Positions 53,368 through 62,834 of a stretch of 64,000 nt of DNA are shown here, in pieces. The position numbers and the translations under genes are program-made. Every line of letters begins with the position of its first letter. The stretch's first letter is position 1. The notes under the pieces are model-generated. The model was not told the DNA's origin, did not search any database, and saw only the letters and a list, made by a program, of their open reading frames with translations. This stretch comes from a bacterium (GTDB taxonomy: Bacteria > Zhuqueibacterota > Zhuqueibacteria > Residuimicrobiales > Krinioviventaceae), in the NCBI GenBank assembly GCA_029561455.1, contig JAKQIY010000034.1, forward strand, positions 1 through 64,000, read 5' to 3'.

Positions 53368-54831
53368 ATGAAAAGTTATTTTAAAATACTTTTGGTTGTT
53401 TTATTGTTGGCGCTACCGGCATTTTCGCAGCGACGCTTGATTGAACTGGACAATTTAAACAAACAAATTAAAACCGTACAGGAATTATTACGTACCTCTC
53501 CAAATGCTGATGCCGAACAATATGTGCGACAAGCTGAAAAAATACGCGATGAAGCCGTGCAATTGCTCAGCCGCCAACGCAATGGTTTGGCTATGAATAA
53601 AATCAGGGTTGCCGGCGACCTGGTTAGTAAAGCTGTCAACCTTTTATCCGAAACGCGAGCCGGAGAAATGCGCGACCAGGTTGATGAATTGATCCGTACT
53701 GCGGAGCAGTTACTTGCCGGCAAGAGCAATACCGAGGCGGAACGTTTACTGGGCAATGCCAGGGAAAGCCGCACTGCTGCCGGTGATTATCTAACCAGGA
53801 ATGATAATCAGAACGCCAAACAAGAATTTCGGCTGGCCAAATTATATGCCGAACGATGCATTAACCTGTTGCAAGGCTTGACACCAGTTCCCGGTACAAA
53901 TCTTCAGGATGAACAAGCCCGTTTCGAGGAGCTGCTGCAACGGGCTGAAAAGGCTGTAGCAAATTGTGCTAATGAACGGGCCCGGAATTTAGTTGGTAGT
54001 GTCCGAGAGCAACGGCAAAATATTGAGCAGGCCCGGCAAACTGGCAATGAACAAGTAGTAAGAAAGCTCTATAACAGTAACACCCGCTTGTTGTTGCGAG
54101 CTATCGATCTGTGCCAGGGACGAGATAGCTCGTTACGGGAACAGGCAATTGAGGAAGTTGAATTACTGGGCGACCTTTTAAAATCTGTTCAGGAGCAACA
54201 AAATAATGGACAGGCGCCCTCAGAACATACATTCGTACAACGGGCCGGGCAGTTTTACCGGCAGGCCCTTGCCGCTTTGGACAACAAAAACTATAACCGG
54301 GCTTCGCGTCAGGCCGCACAGGGACGGATTATGCTAAGCCGGTTGTGGAGCGGCAACAACCGGGAAAGTATGGAGCAAAAAGCCAGGGGTGAGTTGGAAC
54401 AACTTGCTTACAATGTGGAGCAGAGCAAAACTGATCCTGCCATTACAGCCGATCCTCAAAAATCTGCTCTTTTACAAGCTGCCCGGATTAGTGTGGATGA
54501 CGCCGGGCAATTTTTGCAAAAAGGCAGAATCCGGCTGGCCCTGGAAGCCATATATGCCGGCAATCGTTACCTGTCGGCAATTACTGTTTCTGGTCAGGCT
54601 GCAACTGACCAGGATGCGGAAATACTGCAAAATGAATTAAAAACGCTCCGCGATTCGATAGAGCTTTTCCAAAAAGATAAAACACTGAATGAAACAGCAG
54701 CCGCTATGCTGGCGGAAGCGCACAACAAAGCGCAAGCAGCCGCCCTGGCCCTGGAACAACATTACCTGCAACTGGCCCGGGAGAACATTGATTTGGGGTC
54801 AGCCCTGGTTGAAAAGATAAAAAGCCAATAG
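53368..54831 (+). CDS. Secreted helical-repeat protein of unknown function
   Basis: The start ATG 53368 gives a signal peptide (about 1-18, ending A-F-S-Q) and has AGAAGG upstream; an upstream in-frame ATG at 53281 is less likely. The mature 469 residues are almost all alpha-helical, charged and Ala/Gln/Arg-rich, with recurring segments of about 75-80 residues like A-E-x-L-L-x-x-A-x-x-x-R-x-x-A. It looks like a coiled-coil or TPR-like periplasmic scaffold. No family recognised. Confidence 0.7.
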   Translation: MKSYFKILLVVLLLALPAFSQRRLIELDNLNKQIKTVQELLRTSPNADAEQYVRQAEKIRDEAVQLLSRQRNGLAMNKIRVAGDLVSKAVNLLSETRAGEMRDQVDELIRTAEQLLAGKSNTEAERLLGNARESRTAAGDYLTRNDNQNAKQEFRLAKLYAERCINLLQGLTPVPGTNLQDEQARFEELLQRAEKAVANCANERARNLVGSVREQRQNIEQARQTGNEQVVRKLYNSNTRLLLRAIDLCQGRDSSLREQAIEEVELLGDLLKSVQEQQNNGQAPSEHTFVQRAGQFYRQALAALDNKNYNRASRQAAQGRIMLSRLWSGNNRESMEQKARGELEQLAYNVEQSKTDPAITADPQKSALLQAARISVDDAGQFLQKGRIRLALEAIYAGNRYLSAITVSGQAATDQDAEILQNELKTLRDSIELFQKDKTLNETAAAMLAEAHNKAQAAALALEQHYLQLARENIDLGSALVEKIKSQ

Positions 54832-54967
54832 ACCAATTAGCTAAAAAAATCATCTCCTCTTAAATAGATACCCGCATAACTTTGTTCTTTTTTACCAGGA
54901 TAAAATTTTGTATTTTTAGCAGTGTAAAATCAGCTTTTACTTTTTCAGGTCGTTACAGGTACGTATT

Positions 54968-55615
54968 ATGACAGAAAAAAAACGTTCTTTTATCCCCGGC
55001 CTGGTGATAATCTTGCTGGGTATTGTATTGTTATTACATAATTTGCACATTATAAGCCAGTTGGAAGAATTTATCGGCGGTTTATTTTTCCTGACCATTG
55101 CCTATTTCTGCCTTCAGGTAGTAAAACGTAATCCCCGGCACGTATGGTCTCTGCTTGTCGGCATTTTCTGCTTTATATTCGGCATTGCATTATTGTGCAA
55201 GGCCATCAATCTTTTACGGGGCGATTTGATCGGCGCCGCCTTTTTTTGGGGAATTGCTGTTGCCTTGAGTTATATTTATTACCGCGACCAGCAAAAATGG
55301 TGGAGTATAATTCCGGCGGGGACCTGTGTTACCCTGGGAGCAATTGCGCTGCTGGATGCCCTGGATATAACCCCTGCTGATTATAATGGGGTCGTGTTTT
55401 TCTTGGGTATGGGGTTGACTTTTGTTTTTTTATGGACCCTGGCGAATGACGCCAACAAATTAAAATGGGCGCGGTTCCCGGCAATAAGCTGTTTACTGTT
55501 ATCCCTCTATATCTATATTGACCAGGTCATTACAATCGGCATTGATAGTCTTGCCGCCGGTCTGTTGATTCTGGCCGGTGTTTTCATTGTTTTCCGGGCC
55601 TGCAAACGCCGATGA
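54968..55615 (+). CDS. Polytopic membrane protein (LiaI/LiaF transmembrane-like)
   Basis: About eight hydrophobic helices in 215 residues with glycine-rich turns, G-L-V-I-I-L-L-G-I-V-L-L-L-H-N-L near the N-terminus being the usual opening of DUF5668/LiaF-like transmembrane regions. No soluble domain. The stop overlaps the next gene by four bases (ATGA), so the exporter gene is translated with it. Function unknown. Confidence 0.7.
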   Translation: MTEKKRSFIPGLVIILLGIVLLLHNLHIISQLEEFIGGLFFLTIAYFCLQVVKRNPRHVWSLLVGIFCFIFGIALLCKAINLLRGDLIGAAFFWGIAVALSYIYYRDQQKWWSIIPAGTCVTLGAIALLDALDITPADYNGVVFFLGMGLTFVFLWTLANDANKLKWARFPAISCLLLSLYIYIDQVITIGIDSLAAGLLILAGVFIVFRACKRR

Positions 55616-56808
55616 CACTGATCCGTTCCCGTTTCATTCCCTTACCCCGTTCATTACAGGAACCAATGCAGGCCGACCGGGTTGCGCTCTTGTCCGCCGG
55701 GCATTTTATAAACGATTTATATCCGGGATTTGTGGCGCCGTTGCTGCCATTACTGATGAACAAGATCGGCTTTGGCCTGACGGCTGCCGGCGTGCTGGTA
55801 TCGGTAATGACCATATTTAATTCTCTTACCCAGCCCCTGTTCGGCCATCTTGCCGACAAGACCCGCCGCCCGGTATTTATCATTCTGGGCCCACTGGTTA
55901 CCGCCGTGTTTTTAGGCTGTATCGGCCTGGTTAATTCCTTTACCGGAATAATGATTCTATGTATCCTGTCCGGGTTGAGTATCTCGGCATTTCATCCGCA
56001 GGCCGCAGTCTATTCGGGGCGGGCTGGCGGTAATAAAGCCGGGCTGGGAATGTCGATCTTTGTCACCGGCGGCAGCGCTGGCCATTCCCTTGGTCCGGTG
56101 GTCATTATTCCTATTGTTACCTTGTGGGGGTTAAAGTACAGCCCGGTTACGATCATCCTGGCAGTAATAATTACAACGTTGTTATATTATTCCATGCCGG
56201 TATTTTCCCATGCACCGGTGGAATCTTATAGTGCTGATGCAGTAAAACCCCGCCGGCATCTCAAAAAGATCATTGCCTTTTTATGGGTTATTATCACCAT
56301 CAGGGCTTTCATTATTTCATCGTTTACCACTTTTTTACCCGTTTATTTACATGATAAAAATTTATCCCTCTTCCTGGCCGGCTCGTCATTGACTATTTTT
56401 GAAATGGCTGGAGCAGCCGGTTCATTACTGGGCGGTGGTATTTCTGATCTTTTAGGGCGAAAAAAAGTGATTGTCTTGTCACTCTGGCTGTCGCTGCCAT
56501 TTTTTTACCTGTTTTTACACTCCACTGGTGTTTGGGCTTTTATCTTTCTGGCAGTAGCGGGATTATTTATTTTTGCATCCATACCGGTCGTCATTGTTAT
56601 GGCCCAGGAATTGTTTCCTCACAGGGTAAATATGGTAACCTCATTTATGATGGGCGTATCCTGGGGCGTTGGTGGATTGATGGTGACGCCGGTAGGTTAC
56701 CTGGCCGAGCGCATCGGTCTCGGTTCCGCATTAATGTATTTATTGGGTTTTGGTGTGTTAGCCGCAATCGCCACAATGTTTTTACCTGAAACCAGGAAAC
56801 AAATTTGA
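55612..56808 (+). CDS. fsr: MFS exporter, fosmidomycin-resistance (Fsr) type
   Basis: A 398-residue major facilitator protein with about 12 helices. The N-terminal part carries the Fsr-type pattern A-G-H-F-I-N-D-L-Y-P-G-F-V-A-P-L-L-P, motif A-like G-H-L-A-D-K-T-R-R, and S-A-F-H-P-Q-A-A. In E. coli Fsr exports fosmidomycin, but the natural substrate is unknown. It overlaps the preceding membrane protein gene by four bases. Confidence 0.82.
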   Translation: MTLIRSRFIPLPRSLQEPMQADRVALLSAGHFINDLYPGFVAPLLPLLMNKIGFGLTAAGVLVSVMTIFNSLTQPLFGHLADKTRRPVFIILGPLVTAVFLGCIGLVNSFTGIMILCILSGLSISAFHPQAAVYSGRAGGNKAGLGMSIFVTGGSAGHSLGPVVIIPIVTLWGLKYSPVTIILAVIITTLLYYSMPVFSHAPVESYSADAVKPRRHLKKIIAFLWVIITIRAFIISSFTTFLPVYLHDKNLSLFLAGSSLTIFEMAGAAGSLLGGGISDLLGRKKVIVLSLWLSLPFFYLFLHSTGVWAFIFLAVAGLFIFASIPVVIVMAQELFPHRVNMVTSFMMGVSWGVGGLMVTPVGYLAERIGLGSALMYLLGFGVLAAIATMFLPETRKQI

Positions 56809-56882
56809 GCCTGGCAGTGTTTCAGTGGTACCGATTCGTAAAAGTGGTGCGCAGTGTAGACAAGTGAATTAAGGAATAAAGC

Positions 56883-58286
56883 ATGAACAGTAAAAACATT
56901 CTGCAATTATTACCCTCCATAGATTCATTGTTGAATGATGCCAAGGCCCGTTTACTGGCTGATAAATTCTCACGTAAAGTTGTCAAGTCAACCTGCCATA
57001 CGATATTGCAGGAACTCCGCGAAAAGTTGATCCATGATGACAATGCGGTAAAGCAAACCCGCCGGGAGTTTAGTGAGTTTATATTGGCCCGGGCAGAATC
57101 CCTTTTAACCGGCGAATTCAGTTCCAGCCTTGTGCCGGTGATTAATGCAACCGGCGTTATTTTGCATACCGGACTGGGGCGGGCACCGCTTTCATCTGCG
57201 GCGCGTAAAAATGTTGCCAGGGTTATGCGGGATTATTGCAGCCTGGAGATTGATCTGACCGACGGCAAACGGGGAGAAAGAACTGAGCATGTGCGCAGCC
57301 TGCTCTGCCGCCTCACCGGCGCCGAATCAGCCCTGGTAGTCAACAACAATGCCGCGGCGGTTTTTATTACCCTCAACTCCCTGAGTTTCGGCAGGGAGGC
57401 GGTTATATCGCGGGGACAACTGGTAGAGATCGGCGGCTCGTTTCGCATTCCGGATGTGATGGAAAAAAGCGGCGCGATAATGCGCGAGGTGGGAACCACC
57501 AACAAAACCAAAGCTGGCGACTATGTTAAAGCTATCAATTCGCAGACCGGAGCGCTTGTCGCTGCGCATACTTCCAATTACCGCATAATGGGTTTTACCG
57601 AAGAGGTTGGCCTTGAGGAACTGGTGCGGATTGCCGCGCCGCATAATATTCCGGTCATCCACGACCTGGGCGGCGGTGTGCTGGTTGATTTGCAGCAATT
57701 TGGTTTGCCTTATGAGCCCCTGGTGCAGGATAGCATCACTGCCGGGGCGGATGTGGTTACTTTTAGCGGCGATAAAGTGCTGGGCGGCCCGCAATGCGGT
57801 ATTATCGTCGGCAAAAAATCATTGCTCGATCGTATCCACGCCAACCCGATTATGCGCATCGTCCGCTGCGATAAATTGACCTATGCCGCCCTGGAAGCGA
57901 CCCTGAAAAGTTATTTTCAACCGCACAAAATCATCAAGACCAATAAAACCCTGAAATTGCTCACTGCATCCCCGGCATCGGTACGCAATAAAGCGGAAAA
58001 GTTGGTAGAGGCTTTACCGGCGGCTGTCCGGGATCGTTATAAAATAATGATAGAAGAGAGTCAGGCGCAAACCGGCAGCGGGGCGCTGCCGTTGGAACAA
58101 ATTGCCAGTTATGCTGTAACATTACAGGAGGCCGGCGCCGGAATCGATGATATGGCGGCGCAGTTACGTAACAATAATCCCCCTGTTTTGGGTTATATCA
58201 AAAACGGGCGACTGTACCTGGATCTGCGTACGGTAGGAAAGCAGCAAATCAATCAAGTCGCTATGGCGATAGAGCGGTTAAAATGA
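56883..58286 (+). CDS. selA: L-seryl-tRNA(Sec) selenium transferase
   Basis: SelA converts Ser-tRNA(Sec) to Sec-tRNA(Sec), so the genome probably encodes selenoproteins. AAGGA precedes ATG 56883. The 467-residue PLP enzyme shows an N-terminal helical region, N-A-T-G-V-I-L-H-T-G-L-G-R-A-P, R-G-Q-L-V-E-I-G-G-S-F-R-I-P, H-T-S-N-Y-R-I-M-G-F and the PLP lysine K298 in S-G-D-K-V-L-G-G-P-Q. selB, selD and a tRNA-Sec are not in the window. Its stop abuts the stop of the opposite-strand gene. Confidence 0.95.
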   Translation: MNSKNILQLLPSIDSLLNDAKARLLADKFSRKVVKSTCHTILQELREKLIHDDNAVKQTRREFSEFILARAESLLTGEFSSSLVPVINATGVILHTGLGRAPLSSAARKNVARVMRDYCSLEIDLTDGKRGERTEHVRSLLCRLTGAESALVVNNNAAAVFITLNSLSFGREAVISRGQLVEIGGSFRIPDVMEKSGAIMREVGTTNKTKAGDYVKAINSQTGALVAAHTSNYRIMGFTEEVGLEELVRIAAPHNIPVIHDLGGGVLVDLQQFGLPYEPLVQDSITAGADVVTFSGDKVLGGPQCGIIVGKKSLLDRIHANPIMRIVRCDKLTYAALEATLKSYFQPHKIIKTNKTLKLLTASPASVRNKAEKLVEALPAAVRDRYKIMIEESQAQTGSGALPLEQIASYAVTLQEAGAGIDDMAAQLRNNNPPVLGYIKNGRLYLDLRTVGKQQINQVAMAIERLK

Positions 58287-58934
58287 TTATTCATATACAA
58301 CCTGGGCGTTTTTTACTTTACCCATTATTTTACTACCTTCCCGCAGGGTGACCATTACTTTTATATCCTTCGCTCGAACAATTACATCCCCCTCAATGAT
58401 GGAACCGCCGGAAAGTGTGAGCTTTAAAATCCAGTTATCATAAGAATTATTTTTGTTATGGCTGTGTTTTACAACCAGATCCCTTTCCACTATACTGCCG
58501 TTTTGTAAATAAATATTTCCTGTATAAGTGGTTATATTCCTTTTCACCCGAACGCTGTCCAATTCGATCATCGCATTCACCGTTTTGATACTGCCCAAAA
58601 TCTCTACACCGGGATTACAGGTAACAAAACCATTGACGGTCTCTATATGGGTTAATATCCTCGAATTCCGTCCTATAGTTACGCCGCCATTAACAGTTTG
58701 CAGTTTTTTAACTGTGGTGTTATCGCCAATATCAATATTGCCGTTAACGGTTCTGCATGCGCCGGTAACCCGGCAATCATCGCCAATGTTCAGGTTGCCG
58801 TTTATTGTAGTCATTCCACCATTTTTCTTTTTACCATCTCTAATGGTTGTACTTTTATTTATACTGATATCCATTGCTGACGCGACCGTAACCAGGGCGA
58901 GAATGAATATAAAGCTAATGATGTATCTGTTCAT
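58287..58934 (-). CDS. Secreted bactofilin-like polymer-forming repeat protein
   Basis: A signal peptide (residues 1-20) precedes a right-handed beta-helix-like ladder with repeated turns of about 17-19 residues: T-I-N-G-N-L-N-I-G-D, T-V-N-G-N-I-D-I-G-D, T-V-N-G-G-V-T-I-G-R and so on. This resembles the bactofilin (polymer-forming) fold but is exported, unlike classical cytoplasmic bactofilins. No catalytic motif is visible. It is convergent with selA, with no bases between the two stops. Confidence 0.7.
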   Translation of the reverse strand: MNRYIISFIFILALVTVASAMDISINKSTTIRDGKKKNGGMTTINGNLNIGDDCRVTGACRTVNGNIDIGDNTTVKKLQTVNGGVTIGRNSRILTHIETVNGFVTCNPGVEILGSIKTVNAMIELDSVRVKRNITTYTGNIYLQNGSIVERDLVVKHSHNKNNSYDNWILKLTLSGGSIIEGDVIVRAKDIKVMVTLREGSKIMGKVKNAQVVYE

Positions 58935-59257
58935 GGTTGTTTCCTTTCCTGTTTATTTTTTTATTCAGGAATTCCTGTAAAACGATATTAATAAATGTAA
59001 CGTCTTTATGGGATCGGGAGAAATTCTGTTTTAAAAAAATCTCTGGTTGTAACCTGTTAAAATCAATTACAATCAGAGATAATAAACTTTACCCTAGTTG
59101 AGACGAAAATTTTAGTAATATGTTTCATCACCCGGTTATTATAAAGTTATTGTGTTACGACCTGCCGGTCAATATCAAAATATTTATTAAAAAACCGGTT
59201 TCAGCTTATAAACCAGCCTTGAAAACTGTATTCGAGGCAGCAAAACTTAATTTTTAA
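58935..59257. other. Gene-free region between the bactofilin-like gene and secD
   Basis: About 320 bases with only short, non-protein-like frames. It carries divergent promoters; the one for secD is listed separately. No RNA gene seen. Confidence 0.5.
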
Positions 59258-59287
59258 TTGACTTTTATACCGAAAAAATAGTATATT
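59258..59287 (+). promoter_or_regulatory. Sigma70-type promoter upstream of secD
   Basis: TTGACT (59258-59263), an 18-base spacer and TATATT (59282-59287), about 50 bases before the secD start. Confidence 0.6.
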
Positions 59288-59337
59288 AGCTGGCTATTCA
59301 TGTTTGTAGATAATTTCTTTTGGGAGGTTGTTAATTT

Positions 59338-61389
59338 ATGCAAAAAGAGCACGTGTTCAGACTGGTACTCATTCTGGCTTTGGTTGTTTTATCAGTTGTT
59401 TCATTATTTCCAACTTTGCAGTTAGGCGGATTGCAGAAAACCGAAACTGCAATGGTGGATGAAATAAAAACATTGACCGGATTGACCAGGGCGGAAATTG
59501 AATCCGGTTTGACTTCCGGGAACCTGGAATCCCTGGTTCGCAGAACTATATCCGGCGATACTCTGGAAAAAGCCCTGGAATTAAGCGACAAATTAATAAA
59601 GCATAATTCTAAAATTACCCGGGTGGAAGGCAAATCTATTCGTCAGGGTTTGGATTTACAAGGCGGTACCTACCTTGTTTATGAAGTCGATCTGCCGCAA
59701 TTATTGCGCGATAAAGCCAAAAATAAAGATAGCCGACTGGAAGATATCATCACCGCGACTATAAAACAAAGTGAAGAAGGAATAGATTTCTTTACATCGC
59801 TGCAGGAAAACTTTACCAGCCGCCAAATCGGTTTAAATCGTTATTTTGGCAGCAAAGGGCAGACTGATGAAAAAATAATTGAAGAATTACAAAATGAGGC
59901 GACCGACGCCATCGACCGCACCCTGGAAAATATCCGTAACCGTATTGACCAGTTTGGCGTGTCCGAACCTTCAATTCAAAAAGAAGGCAACCGCCGGATT
60001 GTCGTACAATTGGCAGGTATTCAAAATATCCAGCGCGCCAAAGCGGTCATTGGTAAAACTGCCTTGCTGGAATTTAAACTCGTAAAAGACGCCGATATTG
60101 TCATTTCTGTTATAAATGATATCGACCGGGTTATGCGCAAAATGCGTATGGGTGAGGACATAATTACCGATCAACAACCTGGAACTGACGCAACTCAGGA
60201 TACTACCCTGGGTGAAAAAGCGGAAGATAAACAAGTATCGCTTAGTGAATTGTTTGGCGACCAGGCTGATACTACTGTTGAAGCGGATACGACCGGCGGT
60301 GTTGTTGTCGATCAAAAAACCTTTTCCGAAAAGCCGTTCTCTTCATTATTAAGGCAATTGTCCGGTCGCAGTGAAATATTTGTTCCTCTTAAAAATGAAC
60401 AGGTTGTGCAAAGAATATTACAAATACCCGAAGTTGTGGATGTATTACCTGGCGACGCGGAATTTTTATGGGGACGGGAAACGACCACATTGGGTGAAGA
60501 ACAGTTCCTGGAATTACACCTGGTTAAACAGGAACCGGAATTGCTTGGTTCAATGCTGACCGATGCCCAGGTGCAAATTGGCGGAGGCGGTGATCAAAGC
60601 ATGCGCGCCGGCGCTGCCGAAGTTCACATGGAATTGAACAACGAAGGCAGCAAAAAATTTGCAGTATTTACCGGTATGAATGTCGGTAAATTTTTAGCAA
60701 TAGTACTTGATAATAAAGTCGCTACCGCGCCGCGCATTAAGGAAAAGATTCCCAGCGGCAGCGCACGCATCGAGGTGGGCAATATGGATGAAGCCAAAGA
60801 CCTGGCGCTGGTTCTGCGCGCCGGCGCTTTACCGGCCCCGATCCATGCTATTACTGAAAACACAGTTGGGCCTTCTTTGGGAAGGGATTCTATTGATAAA
60901 GGCAAAAATTCCGCAATCATTGGTTTGGCTTTAGTAGTGCTGTTTATGATTTTTTATTATCGCGGTTCAGGCGTTATTGCCGATTTTGCCCTGTTTTTAA
61001 ATATTATATTTGTTTTAGCATTTATGGCCGGATTCCATGCCACACTTACCATGCCCGGAATTGCCGGTATTATTTTAACGGTTGGTATGGCGGTTGACGC
61101 TAATGTTTTAATTTTTGAAAGAATCCGCGAAGAACTGCGTACCGGAAAAACCATTCGCGCCGCGATTGACAGTGGTTACAGCCAGGCATTCCGAACCATT
61201 CTGGATGCCAACGTTACCACGTTGATTACAGCCGTAGTACTCTATAGCTTCGGCACCGGCCCGATCAAAGGCTTTGCATTAACATTATCAATCGGTATCA
61301 TTGCCAGTATGTTTACGGCAATTGTTGTTACCCGTTTGATATTTGATATGATCACAGCACGTTTTGCAATAAAGAAATTAAGTATCTAA
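59338..61389 (+). CDS. secD: Protein translocase subunit SecD
   Basis: GGGAGG precedes ATG 59338. The 683-residue protein has helix 1 near the N-terminus, the P1 motif region R-Q-G-L-D-L-Q-G-G, a long periplasmic domain with an acidic low-complexity insert (about 285-330), and a five-helix C-terminal block with T-V-G-P-S-L-G and A-V-D-A-N-V-L-I-F-E-R-I-R-E-E. With SecF it uses the proton gradient to help complete export through SecYEG. Confidence 0.96.
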   Translation: MQKEHVFRLVLILALVVLSVVSLFPTLQLGGLQKTETAMVDEIKTLTGLTRAEIESGLTSGNLESLVRRTISGDTLEKALELSDKLIKHNSKITRVEGKSIRQGLDLQGGTYLVYEVDLPQLLRDKAKNKDSRLEDIITATIKQSEEGIDFFTSLQENFTSRQIGLNRYFGSKGQTDEKIIEELQNEATDAIDRTLENIRNRIDQFGVSEPSIQKEGNRRIVVQLAGIQNIQRAKAVIGKTALLEFKLVKDADIVISVINDIDRVMRKMRMGEDIITDQQPGTDATQDTTLGEKAEDKQVSLSELFGDQADTTVEADTTGGVVVDQKTFSEKPFSSLLRQLSGRSEIFVPLKNEQVVQRILQIPEVVDVLPGDAEFLWGRETTTLGEEQFLELHLVKQEPELLGSMLTDAQVQIGGGGDQSMRAGAAEVHMELNNEGSKKFAVFTGMNVGKFLAIVLDNKVATAPRIKEKIPSGSARIEVGNMDEAKDLALVLRAGALPAPIHAITENTVGPSLGRDSIDKGKNSAIIGLALVVLFMIFYYRGSGVIADFALFLNIIFVLAFMAGFHATLTMPGIAGIILTVGMAVDANVLIFERIREELRTGKTIRAAIDSGYSQAFRTILDANVTTLITAVVLYSFGTGPIKGFALTLSIGIIASMFTAIVVTRLIFDMITARFAIKKLSI

Positions 61390-61440
61390 GATACAATGAC
61401 CGGTTGTTAAATAACCATTTTCTGAGGAGACAGAATCAGA

Positions 61441-62346
61441 ATGCAATTTTTTAAAAACCTGAATGTGGATTTTATCGGTAAGCGCAAACTCGCTTACCTG
61501 TTTTCCGCAACCCTAATCCTGTTAAGCCTGGTGTCTTTAATACTGCACCGGGGACCTAAATATGGTATCGATTTTACCGGCGGTACATCGCTGCAGGTAA
61601 AGTTTGAAAAGCAAATAAATGTTGGTGATGTCCGTAATTCCGTGAGCAAGATTGGTTTTGGTAATGCGGAAATAAAAAGAATAGGTCTTGCGGAGGATAA
61701 TGAATTTATCATCCGTGTCGAGCAAATGAGTGAAGGTTCGGATGCAGCGGTAATGATGGAAGATCAGCTGACCAAAGATTTCCCGGAAAATCCGTATGAT
61801 ATTCGCGCCGTTACCGAGATTGGCCCAACCATCGGTAGTGAATTACGCCGTGCGGCTATTTTTGCAGTTTTATTCTCAATGATTGGTATCCTCATTTATA
61901 TCAGTTGGCGGTTTGAATTCAAATTCGCGGTTGCCGCCGTACTGGCATTATTTCATGATGTTATTATTACTCTGGGATTCTTTTCCGTTTTAAATTATGA
62001 AATTACCCTGGTCGTTATCGCCGCCTTTTTAACAATTGTTGGTTATTCGCTGAATGATACGATTGTAGTATTCGACCGAATTCGTGAGAACATGAAGGTA
62101 TTACGCCGCGAACCGTTTGCCAGTATGGTAAATATCAGCATCAATCAAACTTTGAGCCGCACGATCATCACCTCGTTCACTACTCTGATTGTGGTTATTG
62201 TGCTTCTCATTATGGGCGGAGAAGTAACATTTAGTTTTGCTTTTGCCATGTTTGTCGGTATTATCATAGGAACATATTCATCCATCTATGTTGCCAGCCC
62301 GATTGTTATCGAATGGCATAAACGAGCGGAATTGAAAAAGAGATAA
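61441..62346 (+). CDS. secF: Protein translocase subunit SecF
   Basis: The partner of SecD, 52 bases downstream, with GAGGAG before ATG 61441. The 301 residues contain Y-G-I-D-F-T-G-G-T-S-L-Q-V near the N-terminus, E-I-G-P-T-I-G-S-E-L, V-G-Y-S-L-N-D-T-I-V-V-F-D-R-I-R-E-N and S-I-N-Q-T-L-S-R-T-I, all SecF hallmarks, and about six helices. Confidence 0.96.
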   Translation: MQFFKNLNVDFIGKRKLAYLFSATLILLSLVSLILHRGPKYGIDFTGGTSLQVKFEKQINVGDVRNSVSKIGFGNAEIKRIGLAEDNEFIIRVEQMSEGSDAAVMMEDQLTKDFPENPYDIRAVTEIGPTIGSELRRAAIFAVLFSMIGILIYISWRFEFKFAVAAVLALFHDVIITLGFFSVLNYEITLVVIAAFLTIVGYSLNDTIVVFDRIRENMKVLRREPFASMVNISINQTLSRTIITSFTTLIVVIVLLIMGGEVTFSFAFAMFVGIIIGTYSSIYVASPIVIEWHKRAELKKR

Positions 62347-62373
62347 TAAATCTTTTTTTTGTGGAGAAAAATC

Positions 62374-62715
62374 ATGGAAATGAAAGAACACATAGAAAAT
62401 GGTGTTGTGGTCATAGAGTTATCGGGAAAGATTATGGGCGGCCCGGATGCGACTACTCTTAATGACAAATTACATGATTTAATTGAAGCTGGAAATACCC
62501 AGGTCGTAGCCGATCTGGCCAATGTTAACTGGATGAACAGTTCCGGCCTGGGTATATTGATCAGCGCCCTGACAACCATTCGCAATGCCGGCGGCGACCT
62601 GAAACTGGCGGCGGTTACTGAAAAAATTCTCAGTCTTTTAAAAATTACCAAACTCCTGGCAATTTTTAACACTTATGACAATACCGAAGCGGCAGTAAAA
62701 AGTTTTTTAGATTGA
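62374..62715 (+). CDS. STAS-domain anti-sigma factor antagonist
   Basis: ATG 62374 has GGAG seven bases upstream. The 113-residue cytoplasmic protein is one STAS domain: V-V-V-I-E-L-S-G-K-I, a central V-V-A-D-L-A-N-V-N-W-M-N-S-S-G-L-G with the Ser-Ser phosphorylation site of SpoIIAA/RsbV-type proteins, and a C-terminal helix. It would be bound or phosphorylated by an anti-sigma kinase, not present here. It follows secF by 27 bases. Confidence 0.88.
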   Translation: MEMKEHIENGVVVIELSGKIMGGPDATTLNDKLHDLIEAGNTQVVADLANVNWMNSSGLGILISALTTIRNAGGDLKLAAVTEKILSLLKITKLLAIFNTYDNTEAAVKSFLD

Positions 62716-62834
62716 AAAGCGCCGCTGTATATACCATGTTCACAGGGGGTGTGTATTTTAATTTGCCTTTATTTAAATTCAATGTGATCATGATAAATTG
62801 AGTATAGCGCCGGATGACCGGCTATAGCGTTTAA

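Noticed and set aside
58284-58286. TGA at the end of selA as a possible selenocysteine codon
   Set aside because: Translation beyond it gives no conserved extension, the protein is full length, and no hairpin follows as a SECIS.
62803-62826. TATAG-GCCGG-ATGA-CCGGC-TATA inverted repeat before purA as terminator
   Set aside because: The stem is interrupted by a bulge and no T-run follows; could be real but not supported enough to list.
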